The notes beneath the pieces were generated by a model that saw only the letters and a program-made list of their open reading frames with translations, was not told the origin of the DNA and did not search any database. The position numbers were made by a program, and so were the translations under genes. From Trichosporon coremiiforme (Eukaryota; Basidiomycota; Tremellomycetes; Trichosporonales; Trichosporonaceae), in contig BCJJ01000006.1 in assembly GCA_039545355.1 (NCBI GenBank), forward strand, positions 868,001 through 932,000: a DNA stretch of 64,000 nucleotides, given 5' to 3'. Positions 23,976 to 34,802 of the stretch are shown here, one piece after another; the first letter of the stretch is position 1, and the number at the start of each line of letters is the position of its first letter.

Positions 23976-26001
23976 ATGGAGTACTTTATCGGATTCGACG
24001 TGTAAGTTAAGCTGATTAACGGGGCGGCGCTGGGGGAAGCTGGGGCCAACGATGGTCGGGGTTCGGGGGCAGCCAATGTGGAAACGCCGAGGAAGGCGAG
24101 GAAGACACATTTGCTGACGAGCAGTGGAACTGGTTCGGCGCGCGCGTGTCTCGTCGACCGCGAGGGCACGCTCTTGTCTGAGCACTCGGAGGCGACGAAA
24201 ACGCAGCGGTCCTCGAGCGACCACCGGATCTTCGAGCAGTCGACGGGCGATATCTGGGACGCGCTGTCCGCGTGCAGCAAGGCTGTTCTGAAGGAGTCTG
24301 GCGTCGACCCCACCGCCGTCAAGGGTGTCGGGTTCGATGCTACGTGCTCCCTCGCCGTCGTCGATGACGACGGCAAGCCCATCTCTGTCTCGCGCATCTC
24401 GGATGGCGAGGAGGACGACTCGAACCTCGGCAAGGAGGGGCCGTTCGACGTGATCCTGTGGGCGGACCACCGCGCTGAGGAGGAGGCGGACACGATCAAC
24501 GCGACGGCCGAGGCGGTTCTGTCCTTCGTCGGCGGAACCATGAGTCTCGAGATGGAAACGCCCAAGACGCTCTGGCTCAAGAAGTACATGGACTCTAAAC
24601 TCTTCGAGAAGGCAAATTTCTTCGACCTCCCCGACTTCCTCACTTTCCGCGCGACGGGGAGCAAGGCACGCAGCAACTGCTCCCTCGCATGCAAATTCTC
24701 GTACGTCCCGCCGGGCACCAAGATGACTTACGGCGGGACGACGGAGGTCTCGCACGACGGCTGGAGCGCACGCTTCTTCAACAAGATCGGCCTTGACTCT
24801 ATCGTCGAGCGCGACTTCATCCAGGTCGGCGGAATCCCGGGCAAGAACGGTCTCGTGCTTTCGGCCGGCCAACCCGTAGGCCAGGGACTTGACAAGCGGG
24901 CCGCCGCCGACCTGGGCTTGAAGGAGGGCACGGCGGTGGGATCCGCTGTCATTGACGCCTACTCTGGCTGGATCGGCACGGTCGCCGCACGCGCGACGAA
25001 CGCGAAGGGCGAGGAGGAGCCTACGCCGACGATGGCGGATGCGCCGCACCGTCTGGCAGCTTGCGCGGGCACGTCGACGTGCCACATCGTGCAGAGCGAG
25101 GATGGCATCAGTGTGCCGGGCGTCTGGGGTCCGTACCGCAACGCCGTCTTCCCGGGCCACTGGATGAACGAGGGCGGACAGAGCTCGACGGGTCAGCTCA
25201 TCGACTTCGTCATCACGACCCACCCCGCGTACCCCAAGCTGAAGGAGGAGGCGAAGAAGCAGGGCGTGTCGCAGTACGAGGTGCTGGGGCACAGGCTCGA
25301 CGAGATGCAGAAGCGCGCCGGAGCGCCGACATTGACCCACCTCACAAAGGATCTCCACTTCTACCCCGACCTGCACGGGAACCGCTCCCCCCTCGCCGAC
25401 CCCAAGATGAAGGGCATGATCACCGGCCTCGAGCTGGACGACTCGCTCGACGACCTCGCCAAGAAGTTTAACGTGACCCTTGAGGTGAGTTGCGGCTGCG
25501 ATCTTCGAAAGCTGTGATGCACGAGTCTGAAGCTAACCCCAGGCGATCGCACTGCAAACGCGCCACATCGTGGACACGATGAACGCGCGCGGACACGCCA
25601 TCGACGCAGTGTACATGTCCGGTTCTCAGGCGAAGAACGGGCCGCTGATGGGTCTGCTTGCGACCGTGCTTCAGATGCCCGTCATCATTCCCCCGAACCC
25701 GGCCGCCGCCGTGCCGCTCGGTTCGGCGATGCTGGGCCGGTTCGCGCACGAAGCTGCCACGGCCGAGGGGCACGGTATCAAGACCCAGGATGAGGCGGAC
25801 CAGGTTGCGCAGCAGCACGGCGCGAGGCTCTGGGACATCATGGTCGAGATGACGAAGCCGGCGAAGCGCATCGAGCCCCGCGATGGAGAGTTGGGTAAGA
25901 GGGAGAAGAAGCTCCTCGATGCCAAGTACGAGGTGTTCCGGGACAGCATCGAGACGCAGCGCCGGTGGAGAGCGTTGGTCGAGAAGGCCGCGAAGGAGTA
26001 A
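23976..26001 (+). CDS. FGGY carbohydrate kinase, ribulokinase type
   Basis: Exons 23976-24001, 24125-25484 and 25543-26001 give 614 residues. Exon 1 ends inside the Val codon of GFDVGTGSAR, the N-terminal phosphate-binding loop of FGGY kinases, and the join restores that motif exactly. The fold continues with IWDALSACSKAVLKESG, DHRAEEEADTIN and the family signature around GNRSPLADPKMKGMITG. The third exon carries MSGSQAKNGPLMGLLATV, the adenosine-binding motif. Length and sequence match the eukaryotic FGGY proteins related to yeast YDR109C and human FGGY, which phosphorylate D-ribulose in the cytosol. Substrate choice is inferred from family resemblance. Confidence 0.92.
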
Positions 26002-26182
26002 GCCGAGCCGTGGCTGAGCGAAGCGAGGCGCGGCTTGCTATGCGAACAGCGCCGACCCCAACAAGTATAATTTCTCTTAGAAGAACAACGAGTGTATCAA
26101 AGTCAGATCTGCAATGATGCAATGATCAAGAGCGATGCATACATGGTGTTTTGTTATGGTACAAGAGTAGTAATTGCTATGT

Positions 26183-29100
26183 TTATTCCATCTCGTCGAC
26201 CATGCGGCGGAGCTCACTCAGCTCCTTCTCCGGCATGGTGTAAGTCTCCTCGCCCCTCTTCGGGAAGCTCCGATCGCGCACGTCGGCAATGTACTGCTTC
26301 ACAGCGTCCGACTCCTTCTCTCCCGAGCGCGCGTACAGCCGCACAAACTTGGGCACCTTGCTGTCCTCGTCGAAGCCGTACGTGCCCAGCAAGTCTGTGA
26401 GCACGAGCACCTGCCCGCTCGTCTGATTACCGGCTCCAATACCGATTGTCGGGATGCCGACTTTGGAAGTGATGAGCGCGCCGAGCTGGTGGGGGATCGC
26501 CTCGAGGAGGAGGCCAAAGGCGCCGGCGTCGTCGAACTCGCGCGCGAGCTTGATCAGGTCGAACGCCGCCGAGGCCTGCTTCCCCTGAACGCGGTAGCCG
26601 GTTGAGGCGGCGCGCTGCGGCATCAGGCCAATGTGGGGCATGACGGCGATACCGAAGGAGGTCAGTCTCCGGACAAGGGGAAGCGTCTCTGCGCCGCCCT
26701 CGATCTTGACCGCGTCCGCGCCAGCCTTTACCAGCTCCACGGCGCTCTTCACGCCTTCCTCGACGCTAGCCTCAAAAGAGCCGAAGGGCATATCGGCCAG
26801 AATGAACGAGCTTCCGCTGCCGCGCCGCACGGCCCGCACGTGGTGCGCCATCTCGGCCAGTGTCAGTTCCGTTGTGGACTGGTACCCCAGGGCGACTTGC
26901 GCCAGGCTGTCGCCGACGAGGATGATGTCGACCTCGGCGTCGGCGCAGAGCCGCGACGTCGGGTAGTCGTATGCCGTCAGGACCGAGATCGGGACACCAG
27001 CCGCGTGCTGCTTCTGCAGCGCGCCGACGGTCAGTTTCGGGCGGCCCTTGAGCTCAGCAGGACGCGCGGACATGAACCGTTTCTGGACACCGAGCCCCGT
27101 TTGGGAGACAACGGGCCGGGTGAGAGTCGACATTGACCGGCGGCCGGAAAAGGCAGAGGTCGAGTACTCGCGCTCGCCCCGCTCCTTCGCCCGCTCCCAC
27201 GCCTTGGGCCGGCGCTGCCGGCCGCGACGCGTGAAGCGCACGTCCGTCGCTTCCGCCTCGGCCTGCCTCCTCCCACGCTTGGATGTCGGCATGGGCTCCG
27301 GCTCTGCCGGATGCGGCTCGAACGACCCAAACATCCGCTCGAGCTCCTGCTCCATCTCGTCCTCTTCCGTCATTCCCTTGCCCGGCGGTCCCAAGACAGG
27401 CTCGGCGACGACGGGCGCGATCCCGAGCTTCTTGTACAGTGCATCTAGCTCCGGGTCGCCCGTGCTCTCGAACAAGAGTCCCTTCTTGCCCTTGACCATC
27501 TCGGGCTCGGCGGTGGCGGCCTCGGTGGGCTCAGAGGGGGCAGGGGGAGCAGGAGCCTTGCCCGTGTTCGCGGCGAGCTTGGCCGCCTCGCGCTTCGCCT
27601 TCTCCTTCCTCTTCACGTCGCGCTCTTGCTCGATCAGCTCCGTCTCGCTCAGCACCTTGTTCAGGTGGATGATGCCACGCTCGCGGACTTCGATCTTCGC
27701 CTTGGGCTCGTGCGGGAAGAGGTCGCCCCACGCCACGCGGCGCGCATCGTAGTACTCCTGCTTGCCTGTCGACTTGGCGTAGCGCCGACGCTCGAGATTG
27801 CCACTCGGGCCGCACACGTCCATGACAACGTGGCCGGAGCGCTTCATCGGCTGCGCGATGAGACGCGGCCAGCTGTACGCCTGTTCGCGCAGCGACTGCA
27901 CGATCGTGGGGTCATCAAGGCTTTCAGCAGGAGGCACCTCGTACTCCATCGCGGCCGTATTCACGACCTCGAACGTGCCCCGCTCCCCACCCTCCACGGG
28001 GACGAGCTCAGGACGCTGCGTCGCCTTCGCCTTCTTCTTTGCCTCAAGCTCGGCAGCGACCACTCCGAAGCGGCCAACCGTCGACGTGCTCTTCGGCCGC
28101 TCGCCGCGCGAGATGATCAGGTACGAGTACGTCATGTTCTCCTCGCCGCGCTTGGCGTGCTTGGTCCGGCGGAGGAACGGCGGGCGCTGCACTTTCTGTA
28201 TGAAGGAGCACGCCTCGCGAGTGCCGGCGCGCGGACACGTGAACTGGTGCGGGCACGGCGCGGTGATGTGCAGCGGCTGCTCGGGCGTGCTCTGCTCCAT
28301 CAGGTAGGTGCGCGCGGCGTCCATCGTCTCCCAGACCTCGGTCGAGCCCCGGTCCACGATGACGATGTGCTCCGCGTCCGTCTCAAGCAGCTGCTTCAGG
28401 TGGTCGCGGCGCGACTGCGGGGTGGGGAGCATCGACATCATGAACGTGCTCATCGCAACCTGCGGCGGCTGAGGCATAGTGGCGAACGCAATGTCACGCT
28501 TGAAGTCCATGTCGTCCAGGTTCACGTCGATGGCGAGCGGCTGAGCCAGGCGCTCGGCGAGCGCAAGACCCCATCGCGTACGCTGAATAAGAGTGAACTC
28601 GCGGATAGCGTCGACGCCGAGCTCCTCGGTCGCGGCCCTGGAGGTCAGCTTCTGCTTCATCGAAACCCGGCTCTAGCTCACCAGAGTCCAGGCGCAATGC
28701 CGTCCGTCGTCTCGAGGATTGGGCCCTTGATGACGCCGACGCGAGTGCGGAGCTCGCGGAGGACGTTGGCGACAGCAGCGTACTGCGCAGGAAGGAAGGC
28801 GGCCGCACGCGCGAGGGCGTGCTCCTCCGTATTGCGCGAGTTCGTCTTGTCACTCTTCTCCTTCTTCGGCTCGAGCAGCTCGAGGTACTTGTCGCGGACG
28901 ATACGGCGGTTGTCGACTTCTGATATCTGTCAGTTCGCGTCCTGTATGGGCAACTCACGCTCGATCTCGTTCTGCACTCCCTCAACCAGCCAGTCAGGAA
29001 GGACGATCATGCCAATGTTCTTCGTTCCGAAGATCGCGGCCGGTGACCGGCGCGGCGGGCGACGAGATGTCTGGCCGTCCTCCTCTCCCTCCTCGGCTCC

Positions 29101-29370
29101 GGCAGGCTGCTCGGACGCAGGCACGGGTGCAATGTCCTTCTCGGGGATGTATGGCTTCTCTTCCTGCTTCGCGCGCTTGAGAGACATGTTGACGTCGTTC
29201 ATGAGTGCGGCAAAGCTGGGATCGAGGACCGGGTCGGCGTGCGACGGCTGGTCGACGATGGTCTGCCCCTCCTTCTTTGCATAGTGTCGGCGAAGCACAG
29301 TCGCAGTCGGGGTGGACACGGGACGCACTCGCGGCGCCCTCGGTGGGCGGGCGAGTATCCGTGGGATCAT
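26183..29370 (-). CDS. Tandem fusion: Rsm22-type mitoribosomal assembly factor plus ketopantoate hydroxymethyltransferase (PanB)
   Basis: Exons 29370-28959, 28919-28682 and 28637-26183 give 1034 residues in one unbroken frame. Residues 1 to about 700 are Rsm22/METTL17-like. They comprise a mitochondrial presequence (MIPRILARPPRAPRVRPVS), the SAM-fold segment GIAPGLWAATEELGVDAIREF restored across the second intron, and APCPHQFTCPRAGTREACSF with the Cys ligands of this family (about 345, 351, 360). QRPPFLRR and MTYSYLIISRG follow. Residues from about 739 are complete PanB (TAYDYPTSRLCADAEVDIIL, VGDSLAQVALGY, ADMPFGSFEAS, KIEGG), which transfers a methylene group to 2-oxoisovalerate for pantothenate synthesis. 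Between them lies a basic, Ser/Thr-rich stretch (about 705-740, including MSTLTRPVVSQTGLGVQKRF) that looks like a second mitochondrial targeting sequence. Separate translation of PanB from an internal start cannot be excluded. Confidence 0.9.
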
Positions 29371-29881
29371 GATAGTGGAGGAATGAGGCAATGTCAAAAG
29401 CAGATCCGCCGGCTTGGAACTTTTGCGGTCTTCTGCGCTCCTGCGCATTCCATGGCCACCAAAATACTGGACGCACACGTGAGCCGGTGGAGGCATCAAG
29501 GCACTGGTGGAGGTCCCCGCCCAGCACCCTATGAGAGCTGTCGCCTTACGCACCGCAGGCCGGCCAGGCCGGTAACTTGCACCCGGTCTCCATCGGTCAT
29601 CTTATTTGCCGAACTCATGGTCGTACGAACATGAACGAGTCGGCCGTACGTCGAACGACTACGACGGCCGCAACGCCTTGGCGTCCCCAACGACATCTTG
29701 GGCTCGTGGCTCGTGTGGTGGACACCAGTGACACGACAGGTATGGTCCAATGGTGTGCCGTTGCAGATCGTCAGAGCCTGTGCGTCCCCTCGCCCCGCGT
29801 TCTAGAATACAAATGCATCTCGTGCCAATGCCAGAATTACCAAGATATATGAGTGTGTTGATGCAATATTGAATACAGAGT
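29371..29881. other. Intergenic, upstream of RSM22-PanB and downstream of TOP3
   Basis: About 510 bases between two genes on the - strand. It should hold the fusion gene's promoter and the TOP3 3' end. No gene seen. Confidence 0.5.
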
Positions 29882-32800
29882 CTATGCGTTGGGACAAGCG
29901 TTCGACCAATGCCCTGATTGACCGCATTTGTAGCAGTCTGTGGTTAGTCGTGCCATCATTGCGTGTGACTCACCATCTCCACCTCCCCCGCCTCCGCTGC
30001 GACCACCTCCTCGTCCCCGGCCACGGCTACGTGTGGCCCCGCGGCGACTGCCGCCTCGGCCGCGAGTGGGACGACCAGAGTACCCTCCGCCACTCTGCTC
30101 ATTGGGACAATCACTCGCCCAATGCCCGTCTTCGCCGCATTTGAAACATTCTGCTCGTCAGCTGCTGCGATCGATATTTCAGTACCTGACTCACCTCCGT
30201 CGCTTCCTCCTGACCGGGCCGCTCCCCGAGCAGCGTTGCTGGACCGGCCGCCTCGCGGGCCGCCACCGTCGTTCGGGCAGGCGTTGGCCCAGTGTCCCGC
30301 TTGGCCGCACTTGAAGCACTCCCCACTACCACCACCACCTCCTCCACCTGCCCCGCTGGGGCCGTCATCGCCTCCATCGTCCCACTCGAAGAAGCCACAA
30401 CTAGCTCTAACGCTGCTGGGACAGCTCCAGAACCTCCTCCCCTTGTTAGGGCCGTTCTTCGTCGTGTTGCGCACAGCCTCGAGTTCGCAGTGGCACCGCA
30501 TAATCCCGCGGACGCCCGTGGGACGACGAGAAGGTCCGTCATCGTTCCGCGACGAAGCTGTTGGAGCGGCCGGAGCGGCCATGCGTGGTCGTTTCGGCGC
30601 AGGACCTCCGTCCCCGCCGTGGTCGGCTTCGTCGACCCATTGCTGGGAAGGGTCAGCGCTTTCCAAGATGTGAAAACTCACGAAGAACCCGCACTGCTCC
30701 TCGCGGGGCTTGGGACAAGCGAAGAACTGCCGCCCAGGGTTTGTGGCGCTGTTGCTCGTTCGCTGGACCGCAGGCGTACCGCACGCGCAGTTCGGAGACT
30801 CGTCTTCATCGCCGGCTCGCATTCTAGTTGCACCGCGGCTGGTGACCGGTGCTCCACCGCGTCCACGAGTCGAAGGCGCGGCGCGAGCAACACCTCCGCC
30901 GCGGGGTGGCCCACCAAAGTCGTCGTCGTCATCATCGTCTGGTGAGTTACGAGGTGCAGCCCCGCGGCCGCCTCCACGACCGCCCCGAGTGCCCCTTGTT
31001 CCACGAGTCCCGCGTGTACCACCACGGGCACCACGACCACCTCCTGCCGCCGCTCGGAGGGCCTCCTGCGCCTCCCCTTCTCCGTGGAGGTAGCTCTTGA
31101 CCGAATCGACAACTGTGTTAAACTCGCGCTTCGCTTTGACGTAGACCTCCCTGTACTCCTCGACGCTCAAATCGATGACCTCGCTCTTGCGCTGTTGGCC
31201 GTCGCAGATAAGCTGCATGCGGTGCTCGGTCTCGCGCCTGAGGTGCGGCTTGCTGAGAGAGCGGTCAAAGCCGATAGCGTTGAAGCCCTCCACGAGCCCG
31301 ATGCCCAGCATAGACGGCACGAGGTACTTTGTCTTCTGCTGCGTTTTGGTAAGAACGTACTCGCGGTCGATGATCTTGGCGATGTGGTCTGCAATCGTCG
31401 CGTCCGTTCCAATTCCGTTCTTGTCCATTAGGCCGACGAGATCGGCTTCCGTCAGATAGTTTGGCGCACTCGTGACGCCCTCCTTGAGCATGCACTCGTC
31501 CGGCACGAATTGCTCGCCCTCCTGAAAGTCCGGGATCGGGTTGCTGTTCCACTTGTCGTAAGGAAAGACCTCGAGATAGTTGCGCGCCTTGACTATGACG
31601 CCGCTCGCGTGGAAATACTCGCCCGCGATCTCGATCTCGACCGTCGTCTGCATGCCTTCCGCGTTCCTAGAGCACGATGCAAGGAAGCGCCGCGTGACGA
31701 ACTCATACACCTTGCGCTCCTCACCCTCCAAACCCTGCGCTCCGTTCGTTGGGTGGATTGGAGGATGCGCCTTGTCGTTCTTGCGACCGTTGCGGGGAGT
31801 CTGGAAGGCTCCGTCCAGCAGCCTGCGACCGGTCAGCTTTTTCTCACATGGGTTAGCTCACTTCTTGCTATAGTCTCCCCATTCCCTGTTGAGCTCCTGC
31901 TTTCGGATGAGGGACATGAAGTCGAACGCTTTGTCATACTGGTCCGTCTCGGTACGAGGATAGCTCAGGAAGCCCTTCTGGTAGAGCTTCTCAGCGACCT
32001 GAAATCAGAAACGACCTTCCTCGCAAACTCACGTCCAGGATGCGCTTCGGTGTCATGCCGAGCAGCCTTGAACCTGACTGCTGGAGATCGACCGTTGTGA
32101 GTGGTAGAGGTTTCCTGATGTCAGCTAGCGAGACAAGCACAAAGCTGCAAGCTCACCATTTAGTCGTCGGCTTCTCCTCGACCTTCAGCACCGTCGCCGT
32201 CGGTTCCTCAATGCATCGTTCACAGAGAAGGACAGCGACATCGAGATCAAAGAGATGGTTTCTCCGCCACTTGAACTCGAACTTGAACGTCTCCCCGTCG
32301 TCAGTGTCACGCTCGCACATGACAGAGATGTACCAGAACTGCTCGGGCACAAACGACTGCACCCTGTTGTACTGGTCGACGACGAAACCGAGCGTCGGAA
32401 ACTGACACGGGCCGTAGCTAACGAGCTTCTGATCACCGAGTTCTGGAACACGGATCTGCAAGGTCTGCGTCAGAAAGCGTGTAAACGCAGCACCGATGCG
32501 GAGGTCGAGCTCGGTGCGCGCTTCGACAGCCTTCGCCTGGTTCTCGTCGAGGTTGCCCGCCTGTCGACAGGCTTGGTGAATCTGACTATCTTTTAGCTTT
32601 TGGTAGGGATCATTGAAGCTCACGCTGCAATGATGGCACTGAATCTCGCACGCTTCACGGTGATGTGCGGGTTCGACTTGCGGCAAACAGACTCGATTTC
32701 TGAACCAATGTGCTCTCCTTCCCTGTCGCAATCCGTCCATATCATCAGGACTTGGGCGCGGCGAGCTTCGTTCTTCAAGTTGGTTTCGACCCTCTTCATG

Positions 32801-33159
32801 TCCTGCTGGGTTAGATGAGAACGGGCCCGTACCTACCGATGAAACCGAACTGACTACCGGGATGTCGAAAAGCTGAAACGGATCGCAGGAGTGCCACTTG
32901 CGATAGTCTTCCGGGAAGTCCTGCCTGTCAGTGCCGCCACTCGCGCCGCACTCACAAGGCTGGTCAGATGGCCCAAGACGCTAGTGACCGTAAAATCAGT
33001 TCCTCGACCTCCCCCAAGCGGGGCCGGGAGGTTGTAGTCGAAGTCATAGTTGCGAATGTACTGGTGCCCGCTCTGGCGCGAGGTGAAGTTGTTCTCGGAG
33101 AGGATGGCCGTAATGCTCTTCGCGATGCTAGGCTTCTCTGCGACACAGAGCACCTTCAT
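29882..33159 (-). CDS. TOP3: DNA topoisomerase III (type IA) with two GRF zinc fingers and three CCHC knuckles
   Basis: Ten exons: 33159-32956, 32920-32837, 32802-32624, 32585-32157, 32114-32033, 31998-31862, 31822-30682, 30642-30195, 30150-29974, 29937-29882. All phases agree and give 978 residues. The TOPRIM domain starts MKVLCVAEKPSIAKSI and has IWTDCDREGEHIG. The catalytic Tyr is Y339 in FLSYPRTETD. The core runs through WGDYSKKLLDGAF, PPIHPTNGAQGLEGEE and the downstream IA fold. The tail has two GRF fingers (about 716-760 and 805-845), then CCHC knuckles CFKCGQAGHWANACP, CFKCGEDGHWASDCP and YKCGQSGHWSNACP, separated by RG-rich linkers. Top3 works with RecQ helicase and Rmi1 to dissolve recombination intermediates in the nucleus. 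Intron 7 (30681-30643) is 39 nt with no in-frame stop, so its retention would insert 13 residues. Confidence 0.93.
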
Positions 33160-34802
33160 CCTCGCACGGGCATTTGCTGGCGTGGACGTCTTTATCCACG
33201 GCGCAAGTCAGATCGCGCAAGCAGATGCAGGCGGAGGGCCGTTCGAGATATCCGTGAATTTGTCGAGCGCTAGTGATAACGCGTCGCAGGCAGTTCAGGT
33301 TGCGGTCCGGTCATCTCCAGTAAACCTCCACCGGGGTTTGTTTACACGTCACGTGGGTTTGACCCCGCACAGTGGACGTGCCTGGGATGACGTTACCGCC
33401 GTGGCAGCGGGTGTGTCTGTGGGCACATGTGGGCAGGGCTGTCTCCTTGATCCTTCGCCGGTTGCGCATCGGGTAGAAGCGTGCATGAGCATTCGCGAGT
33501 TGATGCAGGCGGCAATGTAACGTGCGACGAGGTGGGGACTAGACGCTGCGTTTCGGGATGAGATTGGCTGGCTGCAATGGATAGGACCGGATTTCCGGAC
33601 ATGAGCCGGAGCTCGACGCAATGCGGCTCGCGCGCCGGCACACGGCCTGAACCTTGGAAATACCACCTGCACGCCTTGGAAAATAGGCCACGGTCCTGGT
33701 GCCGCACCTTGTTGATATCTCCGTTTATCGCGTTCCAACCGTGGGTGATTTTCCAACAGAGGTGCAAGCCGATAGCGGTATACGCGGTACCTGGGTCCCT
33801 CCACCGGGAATTATCATGCAATCCGTTGGGGGACATTGGACATTCGACCGGATCAGCAAGCGGCACCGGTCCCACCGTGTATATAGTCCTCATGCAGTCC
33901 ATCCCGTGATCGACCTCCCCACAATCGTTATCTCTCAACCAACGCTCGCATCCACAGCACCCCGCATCCCCTACATACTCCCTACAGTCCTCCTCGAACT
34001 GTACGCACCGACCAATCTCACGCTCGGATCAACGCTCAGGTGAGTCGAGACGTCGTCGTCGACCCCGAGAAAGCGGACTGCGTGAGCCACACGGAGCGAG
34101 CGCCGTGTGTGGCTTCCATAGCTTCCAGTGTGTCACCTATGGGAAGCGCATGGCTGCAGGGGCACAATCCCCGCAGTCCGCTCGGAATCGAGTCGTGCTT
34201 CTGCGTGTCTGCATGCATGCACACAAGTCTGGGTGATCTGGTGGATCGCAGTCGCTCGCACCGCTCGAGTCGAGACGATGCATGCAAGCATGATCAGGGT
34301 ATGTGGGTGGGGACTGACGACAGAAGCCCGCATCATCTCGGCGTCTAGCATTGTCCGTCCACAGCCGCACTCGACGTCCCATTTGCCGACGACTGCCATA
34401 CCCCGCTTGACCACCTGGTGGCGGAACGAATTAAGAAGCGAGCCTCGTGCCTAGTTAGGAATAACTGCACGAAATTCGTCAATTTTTTTTTCCAAGAAAC
34501 CGACCACGCCTTGCGTTGTGATTTCGCGGAACCAGAATTTCTGAAGACCGGGCCAACTAAACCCGCTCTCGACCTTTCAGACCTTTTTCTACAGTGGCTG
34601 TACCCTGGGTCCCCCGATCGCTATTGGCGTCTGCCTCCGTCCCCCGTAAGCCCGTATCCGTAGCCCCGCCTGGCCTCCCTGCCCCTCCATTCTAGACACA
34701 TACCCTGTCTAGTTCGACTCGGCATCTCTCCAGTCTCACCGCCCGTCTCCCCTCCTATATAACTCTTTTTTCTATTTCTCCTACCCCTTTTCACCTCCAT
34801 CA
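33160..34802. other. Intergenic region between divergent TOP3 and SHMT genes
   Basis: About 1.6 kb with no supported gene. A CACGTG site lies at 33350-33355 on the TOP3 side. The SHMT side is CT-rich with a TATATAA element near 34755-34762, about 45 bases before the SHMT start. Short frames here have no protein-like features. Confidence 0.5.

Noticed and set aside
23961..25376. 471-residue open frame antisense to the FGGY kinase
   Set aside because: Arg-rich shadow; the kinase motifs on the + strand and its clean splicing explain the region.
26183..27133. PanB as an independent gene
   Set aside because: There is no stop codon, intron or clear promoter between it and the Rsm22 part, and the frame is continuous. 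An internal start remains possible and is mentioned.
27626..29284. 552-residue open frame antisense to the RSM22-PanB gene
   Set aside because: Arg/Leu/His-rich shadow frame with no conserved motifs.
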